DNA of 64,000 bases. It comes from an uncultured Sphingomonadaceae bacterium. GTDB taxonomy: Bacteria; Pseudomonadota; Alphaproteobacteria; Sphingomonadales; Sphingomonadaceae. Location of the stretch: positions 260,430 through 324,429 of the forward strand of contig CANMNF010000002.1 in NCBI GenBank assembly GCA_947499255.1. Direction: 5' to 3'. The notes below the pieces were generated by a model. That model worked only from the letters and a program-made list of their open reading frames with translations. It was not told the origin of the DNA and ran no database searches. A program made the translations under genes and the position numbers. Below, piece by piece: positions 27,273 through 35,787 of the stretch. Every line of letters starts with the position of its first letter. The first letter of the stretch is position 1.

Positions 27273-27287
27273 TGTTGCACCGCAGCA
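27273..27287 (+). promoter_or_regulatory. TGC-rich palindromic box upstream of sulfotransferase-like gene
   Basis: TGTTGCACCGCAGCA, with arms TGTTGC and GCAGCA around ACC. It differs by one base from the perfect copy at 28230. It sits about 85 bases before the start of the next gene, in the divergent region shared with the flippase gene. Confidence 0.45.
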
Positions 27288-27358
27288 TAGGAAAGCGCAA
27301 GAGCCGTTTCACTTAACTGGCTTGTGATTATCGTTTTTGTGGATCAAGGTTGTCGGGC

Positions 27359-28153
27359 ATGAGATTGCAAATTCGCGACTGGGCAAAAGGTATCGCGGGC
27401 CACCTTCTGGCACGCGACAAAGAACGCTTCGCCTTTCGCAATTGCATTTTCATCATTGCGCATATGCGCTGCGGCTCAACCGCGCTGTCCAATATCCTGT
27501 GTTCGCGCGATGATGTGACCGGGTATGGAGAGGCGCATATCCGGTATTCCAACCGCGAAGCAATCGGCCAGCTCGCTTTGAACATGCGCAAGCGTGGCGG
27601 ATGGTCTTCAGATGCGCCACACTTCTTCGACAAGATCCTGCATTCACGTCATGATTTGCGCGCCCCCGATGCGTTTTTCACAGCCCGCGCGATTTTCATG
27701 CTGCGCGAGCCTGAACCTGCCATCCGATCCATCTGCAAGCTATATCGTGATCTGGGGCGCGCAGAATATGCCACGCATGAACGGGCCGCTGCCTATTATA
27801 TTGAACGCGTCAATGCGATGGCCATCCTGTGGCAAAAATTTGCACCAGAACAGCGCTTTGGCCTTACGCATGGTGGGCTTCTTGGCGATCCTGATGCAAT
27901 GCTGGCCAAAATGTCGCAGGCGCTGCGCTTCGATCCGCCATTGCGCAACCATTATGAAAGCCTTGCCGCATCACGCAAAGGAGGCGGCGGTGATCCGATG
28001 GTGAGCGGGAAACACAATAGGATTGAGCCAGGACTGCTCAAACCAGCGGGCGAACTGGCGAGTCTTGAACTTGGCGAAGGCCAGGCTGCGGCGGCGCAAA
28101 CGGCCTACGACTCCATGGCAAATTTGATAGCCGCACAAGCCAACACGGGCTGA
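27359..28153 (+). CDS. Sulfotransferase-like P-loop protein (Stf0-like)
   Basis: A 264-residue protein, starting at the ATG that ends the sequence TTGTCGGGCATG (AAGG nine bases upstream); a TTG three codons earlier is an alternative. It has FIIAHMRCGSTALSNIL near residue 35, a phosphosulfate-binding loop of RCGST type, then GYGEAHIRYSN, and the 3'-phosphate motif IFMLREPEPAIRSICKLY near 120. The order and spacing fit the sulfotransferase fold and recall Stf0-type enzymes. It is the third sulfotransferase-like gene of the locus and is not close in sequence to the other two. PAPS-binding boxes flank both its sides at DNA level only in the sense that TGC-rich regulatory boxes occur up- and downstream. 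Confidence 0.72.
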   Translation: MRLQIRDWAKGIAGHLLARDKERFAFRNCIFIIAHMRCGSTALSNILCSRDDVTGYGEAHIRYSNREAIGQLALNMRKRGGWSSDAPHFFDKILHSRHDLRAPDAFFTARAIFMLREPEPAIRSICKLYRDLGRAEYATHERAAAYYIERVNAMAILWQKFAPEQRFGLTHGGLLGDPDAMLAKMSQALRFDPPLRNHYESLAASRKGGGGDPMVSGKHNRIEPGLLKPAGELASLELGEGQAAAAQTAYDSMANLIAAQANTG

Positions 28154-28170
28154 TCGCATGCTTTAACGTC

Positions 28171-28202
28171 AAAATACGTGGTCTTACCAAGGCGTATTTT
28201 CT
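28171..28202 (+). terminator. Possible terminator hairpin
   Basis: AAAATACG pairs with CGTATTTT across a 14-base loop whose ends (TGG/CCA) can extend the pairing. The T run is short, so it may be a weak or bidirectional terminator. Confidence 0.5.
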
Positions 28203-28229
28203 CCCGAATTTCGCACACTCTATCGCCCA

Positions 28230-28244
28230 TGCTGCACCGCAGCA
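28230..28244 (+). promoter_or_regulatory. Perfect TGC-rich palindrome (CTGC-N3-GCAG, PhaR-like)
   Basis: TGCTGCACCGCAGCA has perfect six-base arms around ACC and contains CTGC-N3-GCAG, the consensus reported for PhaR of Rhodobacter and Paracoccus. It lies 217-231 bases before the ExoY-type gene. The following AATGT is shared with the phaZ-upstream copy at 59697. Confidence 0.5.
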
Positions 28245-28460
28245 ATGTACGGTAATGCCGATTTCTGCGCTTTTTCAGTGGTTTAGATTATGCCGCAATA
28301 ATGGTCCGAACTGGGACAAATGCCGCATCACGGAAGAAATGGCTCTAATTTATTGCAATTGCGAACGCTCTGGTGATAGAAGCCTTCAGACGAAATTTAC
28401 TGTGTTCGCAAAATCGCTTTAATCTTTGCGGCCTGCTCGCATCAATCCGTTGGGGAAACC

Positions 28461-29153
28461 ATGAACGCGCAAATCGCTATTCCAAGTGAGGGAGATGGTC
28501 GCTCAGCGCCATTAACGCTCACACCCCCTGCGGTCGCACCAACATCGGCGGCGCTTTGGCGCGCGTTTGATATCGTGGTGGCTGCGGGCGTTCTGATTGT
28601 GGCCTTGCCCTTTTTGATGATCCTGGCTGCGGTGATGTATCTCAGCGATCCGGGCCCGCTATTCTTCGTTCACCGCCGGCTTGGTTTTCAGGGTCGGTTT
28701 TTTGGCTGCATGAAATTCCGCTCGATGAAAATGAACGGCGATCAGGTTCTTCACGAACATTTGGCGAAATCGCCTGAGGCGCGCCGGGAATGGGAAGAAA
28801 CCCACAAACTTAAAGACGATCCTCGCGTGACAGCGATCGGCGCCATCGTGCGCAAGCTAAGCCTGGATGAATTCCCGCAGCTTATCAACGTCTTGCGCGG
28901 TGAGATGAGCATCGTTGGCCCACGTCCGATCGTGGAAGCTGAAGTGGTGCGTTATGGCCGCTTTTTTGAACATTACTGCGCGGTAAAGCCCGGCCTAACC
29001 GGCCTGTGGCAGATCAGCGGGCGGAACGACACGACCTATCGGGAGCGGATTGAACTCGATGTAAGTTACGTGGCACGCAAAAGCCTGGCGCTTGATACAT
29101 GGCTGTTGATCAAGACGGTGCCAGCGGTATTGTTCGCTCGCGGATCTTACTAA
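28461..29153 (+). CDS. Sugar transferase, ExoY-type initiating phosphoglycosyltransferase
   Basis: A 230-residue monotopic phosphoglycosyltransferase (PF02397). One hydrophobic re-entrant segment (about 38-62) precedes the catalytic domain: GPLFFVHRRLGFQGRFFG, KFRSMKMNGD, the acidic DDPRVTAIGAIVRKLSLDEF (the Asp-Glu catalytic dyad region) and GEMSIVGPRP. The C-terminal part has VKPGLTGLWQISGRND. It transfers a sugar phosphate to undecaprenyl phosphate, the first step of repeat-unit synthesis. It is the short ExoY form rather than the long WbaP form with four extra membrane helices. GGGGA precedes the start. Confidence 0.93.
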   Translation: MNAQIAIPSEGDGRSAPLTLTPPAVAPTSAALWRAFDIVVAAGVLIVALPFLMILAAVMYLSDPGPLFFVHRRLGFQGRFFGCMKFRSMKMNGDQVLHEHLAKSPEARREWEETHKLKDDPRVTAIGAIVRKLSLDEFPQLINVLRGEMSIVGPRPIVEAEVVRYGRFFEHYCAVKPGLTGLWQISGRNDTTYRERIELDVSYVARKSLALDTWLLIKTVPAVLFARGSY

Positions 29154-29166
29154 GCTTTTCAGGCTG

Positions 29167-29382
29167 TTAAAAAATTGCCCTGATCATCAGGGTCCAAAGC
29201 CAGAGCCCAGACATAATGGCGAGAAACCACCCGGTATAAGACACACGGTCTTTCAGCCGGCGGGCAACCCATTGCGAATCTTCGGTGTTTTTCAAAATCA
29301 TGCGACCTCTCCGAGGAGCCACATTGTTATGTTCTAGGCTCTTAACATTGTCATTTTCTAATGATTGCAATGAAAGTGCCAT
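29167..29382 (-). CDS. Small single-pass membrane protein, function unknown
   Basis: A 71-residue protein preceded by TTGGAG nine bases before its ATG, which supports translation. The first half is polar (many Asn, Glu, Arg). One hydrophobic helix (about 49-67) lies close to the C-terminus, so it is a tail-anchored or N-in membrane protein. No family is recognised. It sits between the priming transferase and a family 2 glycosyltransferase, with its own terminator built from its last codons, so it is probably a separate short transcript. Confidence 0.6.
   Translation of the reverse strand: MALSLQSLENDNVKSLEHNNVAPRRGRMILKNTEDSQWVARRLKDRVSYTGWFLAIMSGLWLWTLMIRAIF
29169..29192 (-). terminator. 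Terminator formed within the last codons of the small membrane gene
   Basis: On the minus strand CCCTGA-TGA-TCAGGG is followed three bases later by six T. The T tract overlaps the final Phe codon and stop of the 71-residue protein. The plus strand of the same hairpin could attenuate readthrough from the ExoY-type gene but lacks a T run. Confidence 0.65.
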
Positions 29383-29662
29383 AATTCAATCTCCAATTCA
29401 ATAACAGTCGCACACAAGCATCCGCCAACGGTACGCAACAGTACGCGAACGCCGGGTTGCACAGCCGCTCTTCGCAGCGTCATCGCACTGTAATTTTCGA
29501 GAGATTATAGGTGTTTATTGCTCACATAGGGGCGACTACGTATCGCGCTTTTGCCTGTGTAAAGAAAATGTGAAAAATCGCGCCACAAAACCGTTTCCCA
29601 TGGGGGAAGTGGATTAAAATCGAGGTTAATCTGGCAACAGGATTGAGCCTGCAAAAAGGCGT

Positions 29663-30571
29663 TCAAAGTCTCTCGATTCGTTCCGGCGTCAAACGACCGC
29701 GCAACAAATCAAACAACCCGATCCAATTTCCTTTGGCGCGCCCGACCCGGTCAACCCACGGCTCAGGCGACATAGATTTGAGGTGATTCGCAACGAAATT
29801 GCGCACCATTAACCTGGTCGCAAAACGCAAAGTCATCGTGCCTTTGTCCACCAGATAGGCTGGATTGATAATCTGGGAATAGCCGAGCCTGACACCTGGC
29901 GTGCGGCCATACTTTACGCCTTGATGCACGCCCGCAAATGCAAAGGTGCGCACAACACGTCCGCGATCCTGCAAGCTTGCGGCAAAATCGATATCTTCCT
30001 GCCAGGCATACAGCGGCAAACGTTCGTCAAACCGCGTATCGCCAATCGCGCTGCTGCGGTACGCCATGTTGCAACCATACAGGCCTCCCAAAGGGGCCAC
30101 GACACAATTGGGCGTAAAATCTTTCGCCTCAAACTTTTCAAGAATGTCGAGCGCTTCATCATAAGAGATGCCCGCGGTGTTGATGCCATCTGCCACCACA
30201 TTGCCGGTGGCGCCCACAACATCGGGATGCGTGCGGAAGAACTGCTCAATCGCGGCGAGACTTCCTTTACCTGGTACAAAATCGTCATCGTAAAATACAA
30301 TGACATCGTAGGCATCGCCCAAAGTGTTGAGCGCATTGTTGCGTTGCTTGGTCAGGCCTTTGGGCCCGGTGATCACTTTGCAGTTTTGACCGGGCGCGAA
30401 ATCATCTGGAGTGTCCGATTCGTTCACTACAGAAAACAGCAGAAAATCGGGCTGGCGCGTTTGCCGCTCCATCAAGGTGCACATCTGCGTTATCAGTTCT
30501 GGCCGCCCGAGGCTGGCGATGACGACAGCGACGCTCAAAGGACGCTCATCCACCATGAGATCCATGCTCAT
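29663..30571 (-). CDS. Glycosyltransferase family 2 protein
   Basis: A GT-A transferase of 302 residues from the ATG at 30571, which has GGGA about eight bases upstream; the frame is open 22 codons further to 30637. It begins LSVAVVIASLGRPELITQM, the family 2 nucleotide-binding strand, then has YDVIVFYDDDFVPG with the DXD metal site and a later WQEDIDFAASLQDRGR (ED acidic motif of the catalytic base region). It probably acts in EPS repeat-unit assembly. It follows cysNC on the same strand, so it may be transcribed together with the sulfate-activation genes. Confidence 0.85.
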   Translation of the reverse strand: MSMDLMVDERPLSVAVVIASLGRPELITQMCTLMERQTRQPDFLLFSVVNESDTPDDFAPGQNCKVITGPKGLTKQRNNALNTLGDAYDVIVFYDDDFVPGKGSLAAIEQFFRTHPDVVGATGNVVADGINTAGISYDEALDILEKFEAKDFTPNCVVAPLGGLYGCNMAYRSSAIGDTRFDERLPLYAWQEDIDFAASLQDRGRVVRTFAFAGVHQGVKYGRTPGVRLGYSQIINPAYLVDKGTMTLRFATRLMVRNFVANHLKSMSPEPWVDRVGRAKGNWIGLFDLLRGRLTPERIERL

Positions 30572-30722
30572 CGCGTGTTCCCAAATATGGGCCAAGGGAT
30601 CACCTGCACTTGCCATTGCCCTGTCTGCTAGGCGCATTTTGCGCGCGAAAAAAGTCAGTTGGTTGTTTTTGTCCCATTCCCACCCGGATTTGTTGGTCCG
30701 AACAGGCCTTGAATTTGCGTCA

Positions 30723-32651
30723 TCACTTCAACGGCATAATCGCATCGACGATAAATTTGGCCGCTTCCTGTGGGCTCATCTCTACCGTATTGACGCGGAT
30801 TTCCGCATTTTCTGGCTCTTCATACGGGCTATCGATGCCGGTGAAGTTCTTCAACTCACCATCGCGCGCCTTTTTATACAGGCCTTTCACATCGCGCGCT
30901 TCGGCAACTTCGAGCGGCGTATCGACAAACACCTCGATAAATTCGGTATCTGGCAACATCGCGCGCACCATTTGCCGCTCTGCCCGGAAAGGCGAGATAA
31001 AGGCGGTGAGGACAATCAGGCCCGCATCCGTCATTAGCTTGGCAACTTCGCCAATGCGGCGGATATTCTCCACCCGATCTGCATCGGTGAAGCCCAGATC
31101 CTTGTTCAAACCGTGACGCACATTGTCCCCATCGAGCAGGAATGTGTGGCGGTTCATCAGGTTCAAGCGTTTCTCCACCTCATTGGCAATGGTCGATTTG
31201 CCTGAGCCAGAAAGCCCGGTAAACCACAGCACTTTGGGCGTTTGGTTCTTCAGATTGGCGTGCTCTTCACGCGTTACATCGGTGGCCTGCCAATGCACAT
31301 TTTGTGCGCGGCGCAGGCTGAAATGCAGCATGCCAGCGGCAACCGTTGCGTTGGTCACTTTATCGATCAGAATAAAGCCACCCATCGCGCGGCTATCTTC
31401 ATAGGCTTCAAAAGCGATCGGGCGGTCCGTAGTCAGCTCAGCCACACCGATTGAGTTCAGCTCCAGCGTTTTTGCTGCCAGCTGATCCATCGTGTTGATG
31501 TTGACTTCATATTTCGGCTGCGAAACCGTGGCTGAAACCATCTGCGCGCCGATTTTCAGGAAATAGGCACGGCCCGGCAGCAGCGCTTCATCATCCATCC
31601 ACACGATGGTGGATTCAAATTGATCGGCCGCTTCGGGCGGATCATCAGACGTCGCGATTACATCACCGCGCGAACAATCAATCTCATCTGTCAGCGTGAG
31701 GGTGACCGATTGGCCAGCAACTGCTTCGTCAAGATCGCCATCAATCGTGACGATTGAGCGCACATTGCTGGTCTTGCCCGATGGCAAAACGCGGATCGCA
31801 TCGCCCGGTTTCACCGTGCCACTGGCGATCAGACCGGAAAAACCGCGGAAATCCAGATTGGGCCGATTGACCCATTGCACGGGCATACGGAACGGCTTGC
31901 TCGCCGCCAGATCGCTGCGCAGTTCCACGGTTTCAAGATGGTCCATCAGGCTGGGGCCATCATACCACGGCGTCGTTTCAGACGGCGCGGTGGTGACATT
32001 GTCGCCCTTGAAGCCCGAAATGGGGATCGCGGTGAAAGCCTCAATCCCGATTTCTTCGGCGAACTCTTTATACTCGCTGACGATTGCATCGAATTTGGCC
32101 TGATCGTAATCGACCAGATCCATCTTGTTCACCGCCAGCACGATATTTTTGATGCCCAGCAGATTGCACAAATAAGAATGCCGCCGCGTCTGCACCAGCA
32201 CGCCTTTGCGCGCATCAACCAGAATAATCGCCAGATCAGCGGTGGAGGCACCGGTTACCATATTGCGCGTATATTGTTCATGCCCCGGACAATCCGCGAC
32301 GATGAATTTGCGCTTTTCCGTTGCGAAGAAGCGATAGGCAACGTCAATCGTAATGCCCTGTTCGCGTTCTGCTGCAAGCCCATCAACCAGCAGCGCGAAA
32401 TCAATTTCTTCTCCCTGCGTGCCAACTTTCTTGCTATCGCTTTCCAGCGCATCGAGCTGATCTTCAAAGATCATTTTGGAATCATAAAGCAGGCGGCCAA
32501 TCAGCGTTGATTTGCCATCGTCCACGCTGCCGCAAGTGATAAAGCGCAGCATCGTTTTGTTCTGATGCTGATCGAGATATGCATCGATATCTTGTGCGAT
32601 CAGATCATCGACTTTAAAGCTGCTTTCGCTTTGAGTGCCAATATCGGTCAT
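30723..32651 (-). CDS. cysNC: Bifunctional sulfate adenylyltransferase subunit 1 / APS kinase
   Basis: A 642-residue fusion. The N-terminal CysN part is an EF-Tu-like GTPase with G1 [10 protein letters not shown] (residues 40-49), [17 protein letters not shown] (G3) and [10 protein letters not shown] (G4), followed by beta-barrel domains. The C-terminal CysC part has P-loop GLSGSGKST near 480, [15 protein letters not shown] and [13 protein letters not shown]. With CysD it makes APS and then PAPS, the sulfate donor for sulfotransferases. Its ATG overlaps the cysD stop (TGATG). No reductive genes (cysH, cysI) are near, so the pair appears dedicated to sulfation. Confidence 0.95.
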   Translation of the reverse strand: MTDIGTQSESSFKVDDLIAQDIDAYLDQHQNKTMLRFITCGSVDDGKSTLIGRLLYDSKMIFEDQLDALESDSKKVGTQGEEIDFALLVDGLAAEREQGITIDVAYRFFATEKRKFIVADCPGHEQYTRNMVTGASTADLAIILVDARKGVLVQTRRHSYLCNLLGIKNIVLAVNKMDLVDYDQAKFDAIVSEYKEFAEEIGIEAFTAIPISGFKGDNVTTAPSETTPWYDGPSLMDHLETVELRSDLAASKPFRMPVQWVNRPNLDFRGFSGLIASGTVKPGDAIRVLPSGKTSNVRSIVTIDGDLDEAVAGQSVTLTLTDEIDCSRGDVIATSDDPPEAADQFESTIVWMDDEALLPGRAYFLKIGAQMVSATVSQPKYEVNINTMDQLAAKTLELNSIGVAELTTDRPIAFEAYEDSRAMGGFILIDKVTNATVAAGMLHFSLRRAQNVHWQATDVTREEHANLKNQTPKVLWFTGLSGSGKSTIANEVEKRLNLMNRHTFLLDGDNVRHGLNKDLGFTDADRVENIRRIGEVAKLMTDAGLIVLTAFISPFRAERQMVRAMLPDTEFIEVFVDTPLEVAEARDVKGLYKKARDGELKNFTGIDSPYEEPENAEIRVNTVEMSPQEAAKFIVDAIMPLK

Positions 32652-33553
32652 CAGAAATAGCCCTCCTGCTTTTTATCTTCCATCGACGCGGATTCCCCTT
32701 TGTCGATGGCGCGGCCCTGGCGTTCTGAGCCAGTCGCGAGCAGCATTTCCTGAATAATCTTGGACATATCGGTGGCCTCGCTCTCCACCGCGCCGGTCAG
32801 CGGGTAACACCCCAGCGTGCGGAAACGGACAGAGCGTTCGACCGCCTCTTCGCCTTTCTCAAAGCGGAAGCGTTCATCATCGATCACAAGCAATTGACCA
32901 TCGCGCTCCAGCGTGGGGCGCGGGCTGGAGAAATAAAGCGGCACAATCTTGATGTTCTCCACCATGATATATTGCCAGATATCCAGTTCGGTCCAATTGG
33001 AGATCGGAAAAACACGGATGCTTTCACCTTTGGCCTTTTTCGCATTGTAGATGTTCCACAATTCAGGCCGCTGGTTTTTCGGGTCCCAGCGATGCGAGGC
33101 GCTGCGGAAGCTGAAAATGCGTTCCTTGGCGCGGGCCTTTTCCTCATCACGGCGGCCGCCACCAAAGGCAGCGTCAAAACCATGCTTGGTCAATGCAGCT
33201 TTCAGCGGATCGGTCAGCAAAGTTTGTGAATAGAGGGCAGAGCCTGTGTCAAACGGGTTGATACCGCGTTCGTTGGCTTCTTCGGCCTGCGCCACGATCA
33301 ATTCCAGATTATATTCTTTCACCGTCCAATCGCGATGATCGAGCAGCGCCTGAAAGTCCCACCCGCTGGCCACATGCAGCATCGGGAATGGCGGCGGCGA
33401 GGGATAGAACGCCTTGCGCGCCAGATGCAGCATTACCGAGCTGTCTTTGCCGACCGAATACAACATCACCGGATTCGTGGCTTCAGCCACAACTTCGCGC
33501 ATGATATGAATGCTCTCGGCTTCGAGCCGTTCGAGGTGAGTCATCGTTTTCAT
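32651..33553 (-). CDS. cysD: Sulfate adenylyltransferase subunit 2
   Basis: A 300-residue ATP-pyrophosphatase-fold enzyme starting at ATG 33553 or, equally, ATG 33544 ([18 protein letters not shown], which aligns with the usual CysD N-terminus). It shows the PP-loop-like [17 protein letters not shown], then [30 protein letters not shown] and [15 protein letters not shown]. It forms APS from sulfate and ATP with the CysN GTPase. Translation is coupled to cysNC. A TGC-rich box lies 16-30 bases before the start. It heads the cysD-cysNC(-GT2) unit at the end of the EPS locus. Confidence 0.95.
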   Translation of the reverse strand: MKTMTHLERLEAESIHIMREVVAEATNPVMLYSVGKDSSVMLHLARKAFYPSPPPFPMLHVASGWDFQALLDHRDWTVKEYNLELIVAQAEEANERGINPFDTGSALYSQTLLTDPLKAALTKHGFDAAFGGGRRDEEKARAKERIFSFRSASHRWDPKNQRPELWNIYNAKKAKGESIRVFPISNWTELDIWQYIMVENIKIVPLYFSSPRPTLERDGQLLVIDDERFRFEKGEEAVERSVRFRTLGCYPLTGAVESEATDMSKIIQEMLLATGSERQGRAIDKGESASMEDKKQEGYF

Positions 33554-33568
33554 ATCCGTCGCTTTAAT

Positions 33569-33583
33569 TGTTGCACTGCACAA
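33569..33583 (-). promoter_or_regulatory. TGC-rich box upstream of cysD
   Basis: Plus strand TGTTGCACTGCACAA; minus strand TTGTGCAGTGCAACA. It aligns with the box at 15300 at 12 of 15 positions. The location just before cysD would let one regulator set PAPS supply together with sulfotransferase expression. Confidence 0.4.
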
Positions 33584-33757
33584 TCGCAAGGCAGATTCTG
33601 GCCAATATGGGCGCGTTAACCTAAGTTTTTTCGTGGTCTGTCGATACTTCAGCTATTTGCCTCATAGCACGTCGCCCGAGCAACCACTGGCAAGTGATAC
33701 TCTGCGCACCTATGTCCGCTCGATAGAAAAGACAAAGCGCGCAGGAGCACCAAGCCC

Positions 33758-35572
33758 ATGTTGATGAAAACCCACGAAGCTCGCCTTAAGGCGCTGCGCG
33801 AAGAAATGGCGCGCCGCGGGCTGGATGGATTTGTCGTGCCGATCAGCGATGAACATCTGTCAGAATATGTCGGCGCCTACGCGCAGCGTATGGAATGGCT
33901 AACCGGCTTTGGCGGATCTGCGGGCAGTGTGGCGGTGATGAAAGACCGCGCGGCAATCTTTGTGGATGGGCGATACTCTTTGCAGGTGCGCGATCAGGTC
34001 GATGGCGCTTTGTATGAATACAAATCCGTGGCTGATGATTCGATGGCGGATTGGTTTGCACAGCAGGCCAGCGAAGGGATGTGCATAGGCTATGACGCAT
34101 GGCTGCATACCAAAGGCTGGGCCGATGGGGTGCGCAGCAAATTGGAAGGTATAGGTGCCAAGCTAACCGCAACGCCAAGCAATCCCATCGATGCGATTTG
34201 GGACGATCGCCCCGCGCCTTCGGATGCCAAAGTCTTCGCGCAAGATGATGCACTGACAGGCCGCAGCAGCGCGGAAAAACGTGCCGAAATTGCCGAATGG
34301 CTCAAAGCGGAAAAACTGGACGCGGTTGTGATCAGCGCGCTCGATTCGGTGGCTTGGGTGCTTAATATTCGCGGATCTGATGTAGACCGCACCCCTGTCG
34401 CCTTATCCTATTTGATCGTCCACAACGATGGCACCGCAGACTGGTTCATTGTGAATGACAAAGTGCCCGCCGAAGTGATCGCAGGGCTTGGCAGTGCTGT
34501 GCGCGTTCAGGAACGCGATAGCTTCGCGCCCGCTTTTGCCCAATTGGCCGGGCAGCGCATCGCCGTTGATCCTGCACGCACGGTTGCCGCGGTGTTTGAA
34601 CGGTTGGAAGAAGTCGGCGCACAAGCGGTGAGCAAAACCGATCCCGCTGTTTTGCCCAAAGCTGTCAAAACCACCGCTGAGCTTGATGGTCACCGCGCCG
34701 CACAAGCACGCGATGGTGTGGCGGTTTCACGCTTCCTGCATTGGCTCAGCGTCGAAGCGCCCAAAGGCGGAGTGGATGAATTGAGCGCAGCAGCGCAGCT
34801 CGAGATGTTCCGCAAGCGATCCGCTCTGCTGCGCGATTTGTCTTTCGATACCATTTCCGGCGCGGGCACCAATGGCGCCATTTGCCATTACCGGGTGAGC
34901 GAGGAAACCAATCTGACACTTGAACCTGGCAGCGTCTATCTGGTCGATTCGGGCGGACAATATCCTGACGGCACCACCGATATCACGCGCACCGTGTGGA
35001 TTGCGGGCGACGAAGATCCATCGCATGAAGTGCGTGACCGGTTTACGCGCGTTTTGAAAGGGCATATCCGGCTCGCCACTCAAACCTTCCCGACCGGCAC
35101 AGTGGGCTCACAGCTTGATGCGCTGGCGCGGCAATATCTGTGGGAGGCGGGCGTGGATTATGCCCATGGCACAGGTCACGGCGTGGGCAGTTTTCTGGGC
35201 GTTCACGAAGGCCCTCAAGGCATCTCAAAACCGCGCGGGAAAGCAGAGCAGGCGTTGTTGCCGGGTATGATTTTGAGCAATGAGCCAGGCTATTACAAAA
35301 CCGGCGAATACGGCATTCGGATCGAAAATCTCGTGATCGTGGAAAACCGCGATATTGCCGGGCGGGAAGGCGATTGGATGGGTTTTGAAACGGTAACGCT
35401 GGCCCCGATTGATCGCACGCTTGTGCTGCCTGAATTGCTGTCAGATGATGAAAAAACGTGGTGGAACAGCTATCACGCGCGGGTTCTGGAAGTGATTGCC
35501 CCGCAGTTGGCCCCGCAGATGGATGGCGAAGCGCTGAAATGGCTGGAAGAGGCTTGCAAACCGCTTTCATAG
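33758..35572 (+). CDS. Xaa-Pro aminopeptidase (M24B family)
   Basis: A 604-residue, long-form aminopeptidase P. It has two creatinase-like N-terminal domains (first one starting LKALREEMARRGLDGFVVP) and the pita-bread catalytic domain. The metal ligands are visible: Asp in YLVDSGGQYPDGT, Asp in TTDITRTVW, His in GTGHGVGSFLGVHEGP, Glu in ILSNEPGYY and Glu in GIRIENLVIV. The extra C-terminal region is that of eukaryote-like XPNPEP1 forms common in alphaproteobacteria. AGGAG lies nine bases before the start. It releases N-terminal residues from X-Pro peptides in the cytoplasm. It is not linked to EPS function. Confidence 0.93.
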   Translation: MLMKTHEARLKALREEMARRGLDGFVVPISDEHLSEYVGAYAQRMEWLTGFGGSAGSVAVMKDRAAIFVDGRYSLQVRDQVDGALYEYKSVADDSMADWFAQQASEGMCIGYDAWLHTKGWADGVRSKLEGIGAKLTATPSNPIDAIWDDRPAPSDAKVFAQDDALTGRSSAEKRAEIAEWLKAEKLDAVVISALDSVAWVLNIRGSDVDRTPVALSYLIVHNDGTADWFIVNDKVPAEVIAGLGSAVRVQERDSFAPAFAQLAGQRIAVDPARTVAAVFERLEEVGAQAVSKTDPAVLPKAVKTTAELDGHRAAQARDGVAVSRFLHWLSVEAPKGGVDELSAAAQLEMFRKRSALLRDLSFDTISGAGTNGAICHYRVSEETNLTLEPGSVYLVDSGGQYPDGTTDITRTVWIAGDEDPSHEVRDRFTRVLKGHIRLATQTFPTGTVGSQLDALARQYLWEAGVDYAHGTGHGVGSFLGVHEGPQGISKPRGKAEQALLPGMILSNEPGYYKTGEYGIRIENLVIVENRDIAGREGDWMGFETVTLAPIDRTLVLPELLSDDEKTWWNSYHARVLEVIAPQLAPQMDGEALKWLEEACKPLS

Positions 35573-35604
35573 CGCTTTCATAGCGCTTTCATAGCGCTTT
35601 CATA
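35562..35604 (+). repeat. 11-bp tandem repeat, about four copies, over a stop codon
   Basis: Unit GCGCTTTCATA occurs at 35572, 35583 and 35594, with a ten-base partial copy from 35562. The first copy carries the TAG stop of the aminopeptidase gene, so the array is the 3' end of the gene repeated into the spacer. Copy number may vary by slippage. Confidence 0.9.
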
Positions 35605-35787
35605 ACTGTGGTATGAACCGCTGCGCGCAATTGCGACAAATTGGTACAAAACTGCGGCTCCAAGGCACAATGCTGCGACACGCTGGCCCTAGAACCGGTA
35701 GTTGAGAGCAATACAAGGCTTGCAACTTACCCCCTCCTCTATCTGGCCTTGTGTTGCTCTACCATGTGACGATAATTGGAGAGTATT

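Larger units (their letters stand above)
28154..28460. other. 307-base intergenic region before the priming transferase gene
   Basis: No gene. It contains a hairpin with a short T run right after the sulfotransferase-like gene, the best copy of the TGC-rich palindrome, two further TGCCGCA heptamers (near 28296 and 28321) and an AT-richer last 100 bases that probably hold the promoter of the ExoY-type gene. Confidence 0.55.
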
